Of a DNA stretch of 35,266 nucleotides, positions 1-8,583 are shown piece after piece. The notes below the pieces were generated by a model. That model was not told where the DNA came from. It did not search any database and saw only the letters and a list, made by a program, of their open reading frames with translations. Source of the stretch: Acetivibrio straminisolvens JCM 21531 (GTDB lineage: Bacteria; Bacillota; Clostridia; Acetivibrionales; Acetivibrionaceae). Numbering within the stretch: position 1 is the stretch's first letter; every line of letters begins with the position of its first letter. The position numbers were made by a program, and so were the translations under genes. The stretch lies in the NCBI RefSeq assembly GCF_000521465.1, contig NZ_BAVR01000040.1, positions 1 to 35,266 of the forward strand, given 5' to 3'.

Positions 1-704
1 ACTCCTCAAACACCGGCCCCCACCACTGTCTCCGACACCAACTCCAACGCCCAATGAACGGACAATTAATAGCATCAATTAACAGTAATGGATTCGGCGA
101 ACTCCTCCAATTGTCCATTCAATCAAATTTACAGGTTGGAGATATTGCATTTGGCGACAGAACATACAAATTCGTAACAATCCCAAATGAGCTCCTTGGC
201 TCCGAATGGATCAGAACAGCGTGTGATTCTAAAAAATCTACAACAAATCTGGCATACTTCGCTACCAAAACTGATGTAACCATATACGTAGGCCTAGATT
301 CAAGGATTGCAAATATTCCGTCATGGCTAAGCGATTGGACTAAAACCACTCAATCGATAACTGACGACGGCACACCGCAAGTTACCTACAATCTTTATAA
401 AAAGAATTTCAGTTCAAATTCAGTTGTGTTTCTCGGAACCAATGGAACCTCGTCCGGAGTCGTTAACTATATCGTGATAGTCAAACCAAACAATCAAAAT
501 TTCATATATGGTGACTTGAACGGAGACGGTTCGGTAAATTCAAGCGACTATGCATTATTAAAAAGATATATTCTTAAGCAAATAGATTTGCCACAGGATA
601 AACTTGCAGCAGCTGACCTAAACCGGAATGGCTCTGTTGACTCGATAGATTATTCCATACTAAAAAGGTTTTTATTGAAGTCAATTACCCAATTGCCTTT
701 GTAA
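1..704 (+). CDS. Type I dockerin protein, 3' part (cellulosome component)
   Basis: The 5' end lies outside the window. The C-terminus is a type I dockerin: two Ca-binding F-hand loops of pattern DxNxDG/DxNxNG at 513-548 and 615-650, each followed by a Lys-Arg helix, which docks enzymes onto scaffoldin cohesins outside the cell. Before it is a beta-rich module of about 125 residues (from SIQSNLQVGD to VNYIVIVKP) that I recall beside catalytic domains of clostridial cellulosomal pectin-degrading enzymes; its function is unknown to me. Upstream, frame 2 encodes a Pro-Thr linker (PTPTPTPNE). Two one-base deletions break the frame, one in the TT at 79-80 and one at G113; restoring them gives a continuous linker-INLTVMDSANSSNWSIQ reading. 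The ATG at 54 is therefore not a real start. The catalytic domain, if any, is not in the window. Confidence 0.85.
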   Translation, partial: SSNTGPHHCLRHQLQRPMNGQLIASINSNGFGELLQLSIQSNLQVGDIAFGDRTYKFVTIPNELLGSEWIRTACDSKKSTTNLAYFATKTDVTIYVGLDSRIANIPSWLSDWTKTTQSITDDGTPQVTYNLYKKNFSSNSVVFLGTNGTSSGVVNYIVIVKPNNQNFIYGDLNGDGSVNSSDYALLKRYILKQIDLPQDKLAAADLNRNGSVDSIDYSILKRFLLKSITQLPL

Positions 705-737
705 AAAAAATCTGCAGGATTCTTCTTCCTGCAGATT
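703..737 (-). terminator. Rho-independent terminator of the CAP gene
   Basis: An 11-bp perfect stem (709-719 with 727-737, core CTGCAGGA/TCCTGCAG) with a 7-nt loop. On the minus strand it is followed by eight T's (703-710), so it ends the minus-strand CAP gene that stops at 775. It may also slow plus-strand transcripts of the dockerin gene, but there is no U-tract in that direction. Confidence 0.85.
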
Positions 738-774
738 CTGCATTTAGCCTCTTGCAACTTTTATTTTTCTTGGC

Positions 775-1620
775 TTATTTACCGATAAACATTTGCACAA
801 ACATCTTACCGTATTGAGGACTTTCCACAACACCGATTCCGGTGTAATTGAAATTGGCATTTAATATATTCTTCCTATGTCCCTCCGAATTCATCCAAGC
901 CTGAACAGCTCCCTCTACCGTACGGTTTCCTGCAATATTTTCCCCTGCTGTCCTAAAGTTTATGTCAAATTGCCTCATCATGTCAAAAGGAGAACCGTAT
1001 GTCGGGGACTGATGGGAGAAATAATTCTTTTCAACCATATCCTGCGCCTTGAGTCTGGCTACTTTCTGCAGCTCCGCATCAATCTTAAGCGGCTCAAGAC
1101 CTGCTTTCGTTCTCTCCTTGTTGATGAGTTCCAATGTCCTCTGTTCATCCGCATTTAAGCCTGCAACCGGTGTTGAAGTTGCCTGTGCAGTTGAACCTGG
1201 CTTAGCTGCGGTAGTGGGTGCAGGTGAAACTTTTACCGGTGTTGCTGCCGGTGCCTTTGGCGCAGAGGTTTTTGTCGGTTTCTTTGCTGTTGTAGTGCCG
1301 GTAGTAGTACCCTGCTGCTTGATATACTTTGAAGAAACTGCCCCCACGCACCCGCTTGCAGGTTCATAAACTGCGTACCAATCCCCCAATTTCCCAAATA
1401 CATTGACAGTTTGTCCTTTCTTAAGTACACACACAATAGGAAATTTGGTAGACGGACCCTGCCTTACATTTAAAGTGTCGGCAGTCACCACTCCTGTCAC
1501 AAAGTTCACCTTTTGGAAGGTAGTAGCTGCAAAAGCATTTTGGAAACTAAGCCCTGAAAGACCCAGGCCCCCCGTCAGGACAAGAGCGAGAACAATTAGT
1601 AAGACTATCTTCCTTTTCAT
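775..1620 (-). CDS. Exported SH3b-CAP domain protein (YkwD/SCP-like)
   Basis: 281 residues. A signal peptide (MKRK, then a hydrophobic stretch to about residue 30, cleavage probably after AFA) directs it out of the cell. Residues about 40-100 form a bacterial SH3 domain (TADTLNVRQGPSTKFP, then GDWYAVYEPASGCVG), expected to bind cell wall. A Thr/Pro/Ala-rich linker follows, then a C-terminal CAP domain from about 155 (ELINKERTKAGL, FSHQSP, AGENIAG, AWMNSEGHRKNI) with the characteristic His and Glu residues. CAP proteins of this YkwD type occur in spore formers and walls, but their activity is poorly defined. I start at the ATG at 1620: GGAGG lies 7 nt upstream; the TTG just before it is too close to the ribosome binding site. 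Single gene with its own terminator. Confidence 0.88.
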   Translation of the reverse strand: MKRKIVLLIVLALVLTGGLGLSGLSFQNAFAATTFQKVNFVTGVVTADTLNVRQGPSTKFPIVCVLKKGQTVNVFGKLGDWYAVYEPASGCVGAVSSKYIKQQGTTTGTTTAKKPTKTSAPKAPAATPVKVSPAPTTAAKPGSTAQATSTPVAGLNADEQRTLELINKERTKAGLEPLKIDAELQKVARLKAQDMVEKNYFSHQSPTYGSPFDMMRQFDINFRTAGENIAGNRTVEGAVQAWMNSEGHRKNILNANFNYTGIGVVESPQYGKMFVQMFIGK

Positions 1621-1756
1621 CAAAATCCCTCCAAGTCATCAAATTAAACATACAATTAAAATAAGATTATAGTTGGTTTTACAGTGTTGATTATAGTATT
1701 GACAAATTTAAATGAATTATTTACATAAGCAAACTATAAAATAAAAAACTTTATAT

Positions 1757-1792
1757 AAAAAAAGAGTACCGCATGACAAGCACGCAATACTC
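1757..1792 (-). terminator. Rho-independent terminator of proS
   Basis: A 12-bp stem with three G-U pairs (1764-1775 with 1781-1792), 5-nt loop, followed on the minus strand by seven T's (1757-1763). It sits 20 bases past the proS stop, so proS is transcribed alone. Confidence 0.85.
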
Positions 1793-1811
1793 CTTATTTA
1801 AGCCTTGGAAA

Positions 1812-3555
1812 CTAAACTTTTAAGTCTAAAATTTTACTATTATTTTTTAAGCCTTCGGCCACTTCCTCTTTAGCTTTTGCAATTGCTTCCTCAAATGAAA
1901 TTGCAGCAAAGTCCTTTTCACGTCTTAGCTTATATTCAACAATGCCTTCCCCTGCTTTTTTACCTACAGTTATCCTTATTGGAATACCAATCAGGTCGGC
2001 ATCCTTGAATTTAACTCCCGGTCTTTCATCCCTGTCATCCAGCATTACCTCAATGCCTGATTCTTGAAGCTGGGCATATATCTTTTCCGCCAGCTCCATC
2101 TGCACACTGTCGGTGGTGTTTACCGGTATTACTATTACATGGTATGGTGCAATAGATATAGGCCAAATTATTCCGTTCTCATCGTTATTCTGCTCAATTA
2201 CAGCAGCCATACTCCTGTTTATTCCTATACCGTAGCATCCCATAATCATTGGGTTTTCCTTGCCCGTCTCATCAAGGTACACACAGTTCAAAGCCTCCGA
2301 ATACTTGGTTCCAAGCTTGAATATGTGCCCAACCTCAATACCGAATTCAACCTTTACACCGGCACCGCATTTCGGGCATGCATCCCCCTCTTTAATAGTC
2401 CTTATATCTTTCACATATTTGGGTTTAAAATCCCTGTTTATATTAACATTCTTGTAGTGGAAACCTGTCTCGTTTGCTCCCACCACAAAGTTCTTCATAC
2501 CTTCAACCTCAAGGTCAACAACAATATCAATGTCAAGACCTATAGGACCTGCAAACCCGACAGCTGCACCTGTCACCTTTTCTACCGTTTCAGCATCTGC
2601 CATTTCAAGCTCTATGCAGCCCAAGAGGTTCTGAAGTTTTGTCTCATTCAGCTCCCTGTCTCCCCTTACCATGCAGCAACCACTTTGCCGTCGGCTTTAT
2701 ATATAAGGGTCTTTGCAAATTCCTTTGCAGAGCAGCCGAAGAATTCCATGAGCTCCTCAATGGTTCTTGCGTTCGGGGTAGCAACCTTCTCCAGCCCCAA
2801 TTCTTCGCAGCAATCTTTGTCATCGCAGCATTTTTCGGGGATACACTCGGCTTTTCATCATTGGCTGCATAACCGCAAACATCACAATATGCTATACGGG
2901 ATTCGCCGATTGCCGATTTTACCATAAACTCCTGCGAACCCGAGCCTCCCATTGCTCCGGTATCTGCATCCACAATGATGTAGTCCAGTCCCAGACGGTC
3001 AAATATCCTGCAGTATGCGTCATACATCTTTTGGTAGGATATATCGAGACCTGCCTCATCCCTGTCAAAACTGTATGCATCCTTCATCACGAACTCTCTT
3101 GATCTCATGACGCCAAATCTGGGTCTTCTCTCATCCCTGTACTTTGTCTGAATTTGATAGAGGGTAAGGGGAAGAGACCTGTATGACCTTGTGACACTCT
3201 TTACAGTTTCGGTAAATATTTCTTCATGGGTTGGTCCAAGGCAAAAATCCCTGCCGCCTCTGTCTTTTAGCCTGAACATTTCCGCCCCGAATACCTCCCA
3301 TCTTCCCGATGCCTGATACGATTCAGCGGGAAGAAGTGCCGACATTATCAATTCCTGAGCACCTGCTCTGTCCATTTCCTCCCTTACAATCTGCTCAACC
3401 TTTCTAAACACTCTGTAGCCCAAAGGTAAAAAGGAATAAATTCCCGATGCCAGCTTTCTCATAAGTCCGGCTCTCAGCATAAGCTGATGGCTTGCAATTT
3501 CAGCTTCCGCCGGCACTTCTCTCAATGTTTGAAAAAACATATTGGAAACTCTCAT
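1812..3555 (-). CDS. proS: Prolyl-tRNA synthetase, bacterial type (two apparent frameshifts)
   Basis: Charges tRNA-Pro with proline in the cytoplasm. The first 230 residues hold class II motif 1 ([34 protein letters not shown]), motif 2 ([27 protein letters not shown]) and the start of the INS editing insertion typical of bacterial ProRS; the C-terminal part has the rest of the insertion, motif 3 ([11 protein letters not shown]) and the anticodon-binding domain ([23 protein letters not shown]). Two one-base deletions interrupt it: a T run at 2852-2855 (one T short) and a T near 2672. Restoring both yields 581 residues, normal for the family, reading [13 protein letters not shown] and VVAAMVRGDRE across the joins. 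AGGAGG lies 9 nt before the ATG at 3555. Expression is controlled by the T-box leader upstream. The frame breaks are most likely sequence errors. Confidence 0.93.
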
Positions 3556-3614
3556 AACTAAAAACCTCCTTATAAAACATCAAATATTTAACCATCATAA
3601 TTTACTTTTACATT

Positions 3615-3921
3615 AAAAAATCCGTCCACTGCTATGGGACGGAGTGTTGTTTTCCGCGGTACCACCCAAATTGGTAAAACCCTGCTCTACATACCTATAA
3701 CGGAGTATAACCGGCAGTCTTTAAAACCGCATCTCCGGGGTGGGAAGAAAGTTTTTTGCTTGGGAGCTCTCGCAGCCATGAATAAACAAAAGCCTTGTCA
3801 AAAGCAGTTTATTTTCTCATGAAGCCCCTTCTCTTAAAGCCTGCCCTTTCGCAGCCCCTTCATAGACCATATAAACCTATATTCCTTTTGCTCATCGTCT
3901 AGCATATGTTCGAATTACTAT
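3615..3921 (-). promoter_or_regulatory. T-box riboswitch leader of proS
   Basis: The minus strand carries the T-box core GGGTGGTACCGCGG (3654-3667), then a terminator stem CCGTCC/GGACGG (3622-3627 with 3637-3642) and six T's. Upstream, Stem I runs from about 3905: GATGAG at its base, an apical GAAG...CTTC stem, and an AGAGA box. Uncharged tRNA binding would favour the antiterminator and switch on proS. The bulge UGGU would pair with a tRNA ending A73-CCA, as tRNA-Pro has. The specifier is not a clear Pro codon; the triplet after the usual AAAC position reads UGC. Confidence 0.9.
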
Positions 3922-3928
3922 ATTTTAT

Positions 3929-3957
3929 ATATTAATATACCTGCCATACTATGTCAA
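3929..3957 (-). promoter_or_regulatory. Sigma-A promoter of proS
   Basis: Minus strand TTGACA (3952-3957), 17-nt spacer, TAATAT (3929-3934). Start of transcription would be near 3921, just before the T-box Stem I. Confidence 0.75.
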
Positions 3958-3991
3958 TATACATAAAAATCACAAAAAACATGCGGCCGTC

Positions 3992-4020
3992 TTGCCTGTT
4001 ATCGATTAGTAGGATATAAT
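3992..4020 (+). promoter_or_regulatory. Sigma-A promoter of ispF
   Basis: Plus strand TTGCCT (3992-3997), 17-nt spacer, perfect TATAAT (4015-4020). It is back to back with the proS promoter and about 95 bases before the ispF start. Confidence 0.75.
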
Positions 4021-4115
4021 CGTGAAAGAATATTGGAATCCCATAAGTAATAAGATACTAACAATAACTGCGGCAATAAAATCAGAATAATATAAAAGCA
4101 AAGGAATGATTATGG

Positions 4116-4586
4116 ATGAAAGTAGGAATAGGACAGGACAGTCACAGGTTTGATTTTGATAACAAGGATAGAAAGCTCGTGCTTGGAGGAGTAGTACTCG
4201 AAGGCTACCCCGGCTTGGCAGGAAACAGCGATGCGGATGTTATACTGCACTCTATTACCAATGCAATTTCCGGAGTTACCTGCGTAAATATACTCGGAAA
4301 AATCAGCGATGAGCTCTGCCTTGAAAAAGGTATAACGGACAGCAAAGTTTATCTAAAAGAAGCACTTAAGTATTTAAACGGCCAGAAAATAGTTCACGTA
4401 TCGATATCCATAGAATGCCTTACTCCAAAAATTACTCCTCATATTCCTGCAATCAGAAGCAGTATATCGAGGCTTTTAGACATACCGGAAAGCTCCATAG
4501 GCATAACCGCCACTACCGGAGAGGGCCTTACCCAATTCGGCCAGGGACAAGGCATCCAGGTATTCAGCTGTGTTACGGTAGAGTAA
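4116..4586 (+). CDS. ispF: 2-C-methyl-D-erythritol 2,4-cyclodiphosphate synthase, divergent
   Basis: 156 residues, the usual length. IspF cyclises CDP-methylerythritol 2-phosphate in the MEP isoprenoid pathway as a cytosolic trimer. Metal ligands are visible: D8 and H10 in GIGQDSHRF and H45 in SDADVILHSITNAI; the C-terminus has TTGEGLTQFGQGQGI. It departs from the E. coli type: the GDIGxxFP block after the HxxTDA helix is replaced by VNILGKISDE, and TDA reads TNA. From memory, a similar variant exists in other Clostridia and spirochaetes, so I think it is a subfamily, not decay. AAAGGA lies about 10 nt before the ATG. It converges on the kinase gene with only 5 bases between stops. The ispD partner is 6 kb away (10623-11327). 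Confidence 0.85.
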   Translation: MKVGIGQDSHRFDFDNKDRKLVLGGVVLEGYPGLAGNSDADVILHSITNAISGVTCVNILGKISDELCLEKGITDSKVYLKEALKYLNGQKIVHVSISIECLTPKITPHIPAIRSSISRLLDIPESSIGITATTGEGLTQFGQGQGIQVFSCVTVE

Positions 4587-4591
4587 AACTT

Positions 4592-6424
4592 CTATCCTTT
4601 TAGCGGTATGCTAATATTTACGGAGGTTCCTTCCCCTTCCTTGCTGTCAATGGTCATGGTTCCTCCAAACCTTCCTTTTATGGTGGAATAGGCCATATAC
4701 ACGCCTATCCCCGTTCCTCTTGACCCTTTGGTTGTCACCATTTCTTTAAACAGCTTGCCCATTACGCTCTCGGGAATTCCGCACCCATAATCCCTTATGC
4801 TAATTTCCAGGTTGTGTCCTTTTTTACTGAATGTTAAATCAATCTTTCCTCCGCTTCCGCAATATGACTCAATGGCATTGGTTATTATATTATTCATTAC
4901 TTGAGTCATGTTGTTTATTTCTCCTCTTATTGACGTGTCACCGCCCACCTTCAAGTCCACATTCATTTCACATTGGTAGCGTTCAATCTCATGGCTCATA
5001 AGTATTTTTACGTTTTTAATCAATTCGTCGACAGTAAATCTTTCGTCCGTTGAATCGTTAAAATTAACAGCCTGCCCTTTTACGGCAGATATTTCATCGG
5101 AAATATACGAGCAATACGGTTTTATGTTATCCACGCAATTTTTCATTTTCAAAGCAATTTCATGTTTTGTCCGGTCCGGTACAGTGACGTCTTCAATGGC
5201 TTTTTCATATTCGCCCACAAGATTATTTAACTCATCCAGTCCGTTAGATATTGACACAATGGGAGTTTTAAAACTCTGTGCTATTCCTCCCATAAGCTGT
5301 CCTAAAGATGCAAGCCTCTCCCTCTCCATAATAATAGAGTATTTTCTTTCATATCTTTTTTCCAACTGAGCATTATAAAAATGTGTAATCAACAAAGAAA
5401 TCACAAATCCGATTGCAACGCATACCAGACCAATTTTATACAGAGTAACTTTAGTACTGTCTATACCCGATGTTACAATATCAACCGGCGTCATTGAAAA
5501 TACAGTCCACCCCAGTTCAACTCCATTTATGCTGTCAATCGTCTGGAAAGCCAACAAATAATCTTTTCCTTTTATTTCTTTAATAAATGTTCCGTTTTTC
5601 TGTTTTAGTATTTCCTCAATATACAACTCGTACTTTACATAATCCACTTTTCCGTTTTGAATTCTGTTAAGCGGATTCATTACATAGTTGCCGTCTTTTC
5701 CCACAATATACAATTGTCCCTCATCAGGAAGCTTTATGTCGGATATTAGATTGTATATGTATGATTCCTTTATATTGAGAATTAGCATGCCAATCTCTTC
5801 ATTGTTCTCTCCTTTAATGCTTTTCATATTTGATATAACCAGTTTATTGCCGGTATGGGTACCGGTAGATGCCACTTCAGTCTGATATGTGTCTATCCAT
5901 AACGAGTCCTTTCCGCTTTGTTTAAATCTCCTTACTGCATAGTATGCAAGCACATTGTCCGTAGTCAGCGGTTTTGTCTCACCCGAAGTAATGTACTCAC
6001 CGGTATTTGTAACCACTGCTATGTCTGCTATGTCTGTTCTTGTATTGGTGCGGCTGTTCAGTATATCTTCTATATTTCTTCCATTTGTCGCCTTTCTATG
6101 CTCATTGTCTAGTTTGATATGCAATTTTACAAGTCTGTCAAAGTTTTCATCCGCGAGAATTCCGTTTGAAACATCGTCAAACCCAATCATTATTGTTTCA
6201 ATATTATTCGTTATCTGCTTTATAAGCACCAAGTTATCTTCACTGGCATGTCTCACCATTGCATCGGATACCATATTAAAAGACAAATATCCCAACAATG
6301 TTGTGGAAATCAATACAATCAAACCAAAGGCCATATTGAGCCTGATTTGCTTACTTATTAATTTTATATTTAAAATCTTTAAAACACTTTTTATATGTTT
6401 CGACAGTTCCATCACTTTTGACAT
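4592..6424 (-). CDS. Membrane sensor histidine kinase lacking the phosphoacceptor His
   Basis: 610 residues. Membrane segment 1 at about 30-52, a large extracytoplasmic sensor region of about 275 residues (probably Cache type), membrane segment 2 at 331-350, then a cytoplasmic dimerisation helix and a HATPase_c domain: N-box (MTQVMNNIITNAIESY), G1 (RDYGCGIPE), F-box (LFKEMVTTKG), G2 (GTGIGVYMAYS). At the H-box the sequence is GGIAQSFKTP: residue 383 is Gln (CAG, 5276-5278) where its upstream paralogue has His in GGIAHNFKTP. It therefore should not autophosphorylate, though ATP-binding motifs look intact and it could phosphorylate a partner subunit. Start chosen at ATG 6424 (GGGAG 8 nt upstream). 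It follows the paralogue by 22 bases. No response regulator is present in the window. Confidence 0.88.
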   Translation of the reverse strand: MSKVMELSKHIKSVLKILNIKLISKQIRLNMAFGLIVLISTTLLGYLSFNMVSDAMVRHASEDNLVLIKQITNNIETIMIGFDDVSNGILADENFDRLVKLHIKLDNEHRKATNGRNIEDILNSRTNTRTDIADIAVVTNTGEYITSGETKPLTTDNVLAYYAVRRFKQSGKDSLWIDTYQTEVASTGTHTGNKLVISNMKSIKGENNEEIGMLILNIKESYIYNLISDIKLPDEGQLYIVGKDGNYVMNPLNRIQNGKVDYVKYELYIEEILKQKNGTFIKEIKGKDYLLAFQTIDSINGVELGWTVFSMTPVDIVTSGIDSTKVTLYKIGLVCVAIGFVISLLITHFYNAQLEKRYERKYSIIMERERLASLGQLMGGIAQSFKTPIVSISNGLDELNNLVGEYEKAIEDVTVPDRTKHEIALKMKNCVDNIKPYCSYISDEISAVKGQAVNFNDSTDERFTVDELIKNVKILMSHEIERYQCEMNVDLKVGGDTSIRGEINNMTQVMNNIITNAIESYCGSGGKIDLTFSKKGHNLEISIRDYGCGIPESVMGKLFKEMVTTKGSRGTGIGVYMAYSTIKGRFGGTMTIDSKEGEGTSVNISIPLKG

Positions 6425-6446
6425 TTTACACGCTCCCACCTGTTCG

Positions 6447-8258
6447 CTAAGCCTTGGCAGTAAAAGGAATCAAAATATATATTTCGGTCCCTTTTCCTTC
6501 TTCACTCTTAATTTTCATTGTCCCGCCAAACTTTCCTTTAATGGTTGAGTGGGACATATACAGGCCAAGCCCGGTTCCGTTCTTTCCTTTGGTTGTTATC
6601 ATTTCTTTCAAAAGCTTCTTTTTCACATTTTCCGGTATACCGCTTCCATAATCCTTTACTACTATCTCCAATTCCTGACCGTTTTTACTAATCAACAAGT
6701 CTATCTTTCCTTCTTTTCCGTTGTAAGCTTCAATGGAATTGGATATGAGATTGTTCATTACCTGTACAAGGTTATTTATTTCACCCTTTATAGGTGTATC
6801 CTCATCTACTTTTACCTCCACCCTCAACTCACAGGAAAACTTCTTAAGTTCATGGTTCATTAGAATATCAACTCTTTTTAAGAGCTCTCCCACCGTAAAG
6901 CTTGCGTCGCTCGATTCATTTATTTCGCCGGCCTGTCCCTTTACCGTGGATATAATGTCCGACATATACCCGCAGTAAGGCTTTATTTTGCCTATCCAAT
7001 CCTTCATCTCAGCAGCAATTTCATAATGGTCCTCTCTGGTTACCTCTGGGTCTCCGATAGAAATGTCATACTCGTCTATAAGGTCCTTTAATGCCTCCAA
7101 CCCCCCGGCTATTGACATTATGGGAGTTTTGAAATTGTGAGCAATTCCTCCTATCAGTTGTCCTAAAGAAGCAAGTCTTTCTCTCTCCAATGCAATAGAA
7201 TGTCTTTCTGAATAGCTTCTATTAAGATATCGGTTGTAAAAAGCCGTTGCCATCCTATAAGAACCAAACCTAAGACGACACATCCCAGTCCTATGAAAAA
7301 AGACGCATTCCCGCTTCGGTAACACTGGTTCTTATCACCGAAACCGGAGTAATTTCAACTATTATCCATCCCAATTCAGTGCCTTTTATATTCTGAAGGG
7401 TATTGTAAGTAACAAGATAATCCTCACCGTCTATTTTCTTGATGTCTGCATTCTTATCCCTGCCCACCATATCCTCAATAAATTCAAGATCCACCTTTTT
7501 ACCGTTCTTAAGCCGGTCATAGGGATTTAAAACATAATTTCCGTCACTGCCGATTATATAGATTTTTCCGTTGTCACTGGCTTAACGTCCGATATAAGAC
7601 TGTAAAGGTATTCTTCCGTAATGTTTATAATCAGAATTCCCTGGCTTTTTAGACTGCTTGAAGTATATATTCCCTTTATTATTGAAAAGACCTGTATATT
7701 TTCCGAACTGGAAGTATCCAATGTATGCGTATTTAGCCATAATGACTGCTTATCGCTTTCTCTATACGCTTTTACTGCATAAATGTCATTTATATTCTCA
7801 CCGATATTCTGCTTTACCTCCCCCGATGTTATATAAGCTCCTCCATTTGATACCACTGCAATATTAGCTATATCTTTTCTCTTTTTCGCATAATTATTGA
7901 GGATTTCTTCGATTCTTCTTTCATTTTCAGTTCGCAAATGAATATCCTTTATGTCATCGTGACCAATTATATACTCTGCAAGCGTATGGTTCCTTGACAG
8001 GGTCATCGCCATCTCATCAAAGCTTGTCAATATAACTTCTATGTTATTGGATGTTTGTTTGATAAGCTCAGTTGAATTTTCCTTTGCATGGCTTAGCATG
8101 GAGTTTGAAATCATGCCGAAACAAGCTACGTTCAGCACAAATATAGAAAGCATAACTATAACCGCAAGCCCAAGGTTTAGCCTCCATGCCGTACTGACTT
8201 TCTCCTTTTCAAGTCCGTTTATAATGTCGGGTACTTCCTTTTTGCGTCCAAAAAGCAT
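6447..8258 (-). CDS. Membrane sensor histidine kinase, paralogue with intact His (three apparent frameshifts)
   Basis: Restored length 604 residues, colinear with the downstream kinase. Membrane segment 1 (LNLGLAVIVMLSIFVLNVACFG), an extracytoplasmic Cache-like region (AYITSGEV, then YIIGSDGNYVLNPYDRL), membrane segment 2, H-box GQLIGGIAHNFKTP with the phosphoacceptor codon at 7137-7139, N-box (VQVMNNLISNSIEAY), G1 (KDYGSGIPE) and G2 (GTGLGLYMSHS). The frame breaks at the T run 7563-7567, the A run 7296-7301 and near 7254-7258, each one base short. Between the last two the middle frame encodes FFIGLGCVVLGLVLI, the missing second membrane helix, so three deletions fit better than one insertion. 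GGGGGA precedes the ATG at 8258. Ligand and response regulator unknown. Confidence 0.85.
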
Positions 8259-8583
8259 AGAATAATCCCCCTATGCAGAATTTATAAGTCTTGAACACAG
8301 AAATATCAGACGCTGATTTAATATTTAATGAAAATTGATTTGCAAAAAAATAATTACGTGATATTAATCGGATTTTAGTGACTGTCAGATGAATATCATA
8401 ATAATTCTACATTAGACGGGGATTTTCCTCTTTGCATGCTATTCTTTGCATAAAAATTTTATACCTATTCCACTTAAGTTATCGTCTGCAAATTTTCCAA
8501 TTAATTTTGAATTGATTTTTTATTTTATGTTAATCAATTTGTGTAAATCAAGCTTTAAAGCAAGATTTTGCAATGTGAGACAT
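8259..8583 (-). other. Intergenic stretch between natB and the kinase operon, weak promoter
   Basis: 325 bases without a gene. On the minus strand TTGCAA (8340-8345), 16-nt spacer and TATTAA (8318-8323) could be the promoter of the kinase pair. Near natB there are AT-rich inverted repeats (AATTGATT/AATCAATT and GCTTTAAAGC) but no hairpin followed by a T-tract on the minus strand, so I do not call a terminator for natB. Nothing else is visible. Confidence 0.35.

Noticed and set aside
1624..1756. TATAAT-like box (1666-1671) as promoter of the CAP gene
   Set aside because: No acceptable -35 at 16-18 nt in a very AT-rich region; cannot be told from chance.
2064..2927. 287-codon open frame on the plus strand opposite proS
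   Set aside because: It is antisense to a well-conserved synthetase, has low-complexity Tyr/His/Cys composition and no ribosome binding site; it also crosses both proS frameshift sites.
8480..8560. AATTGATT/AATCAATT inverted repeat after natB as a terminator
   Set aside because: Stem has only A-T-rich pairs, the loop is 14 nt, and there is no T-tract after it on the minus strand.
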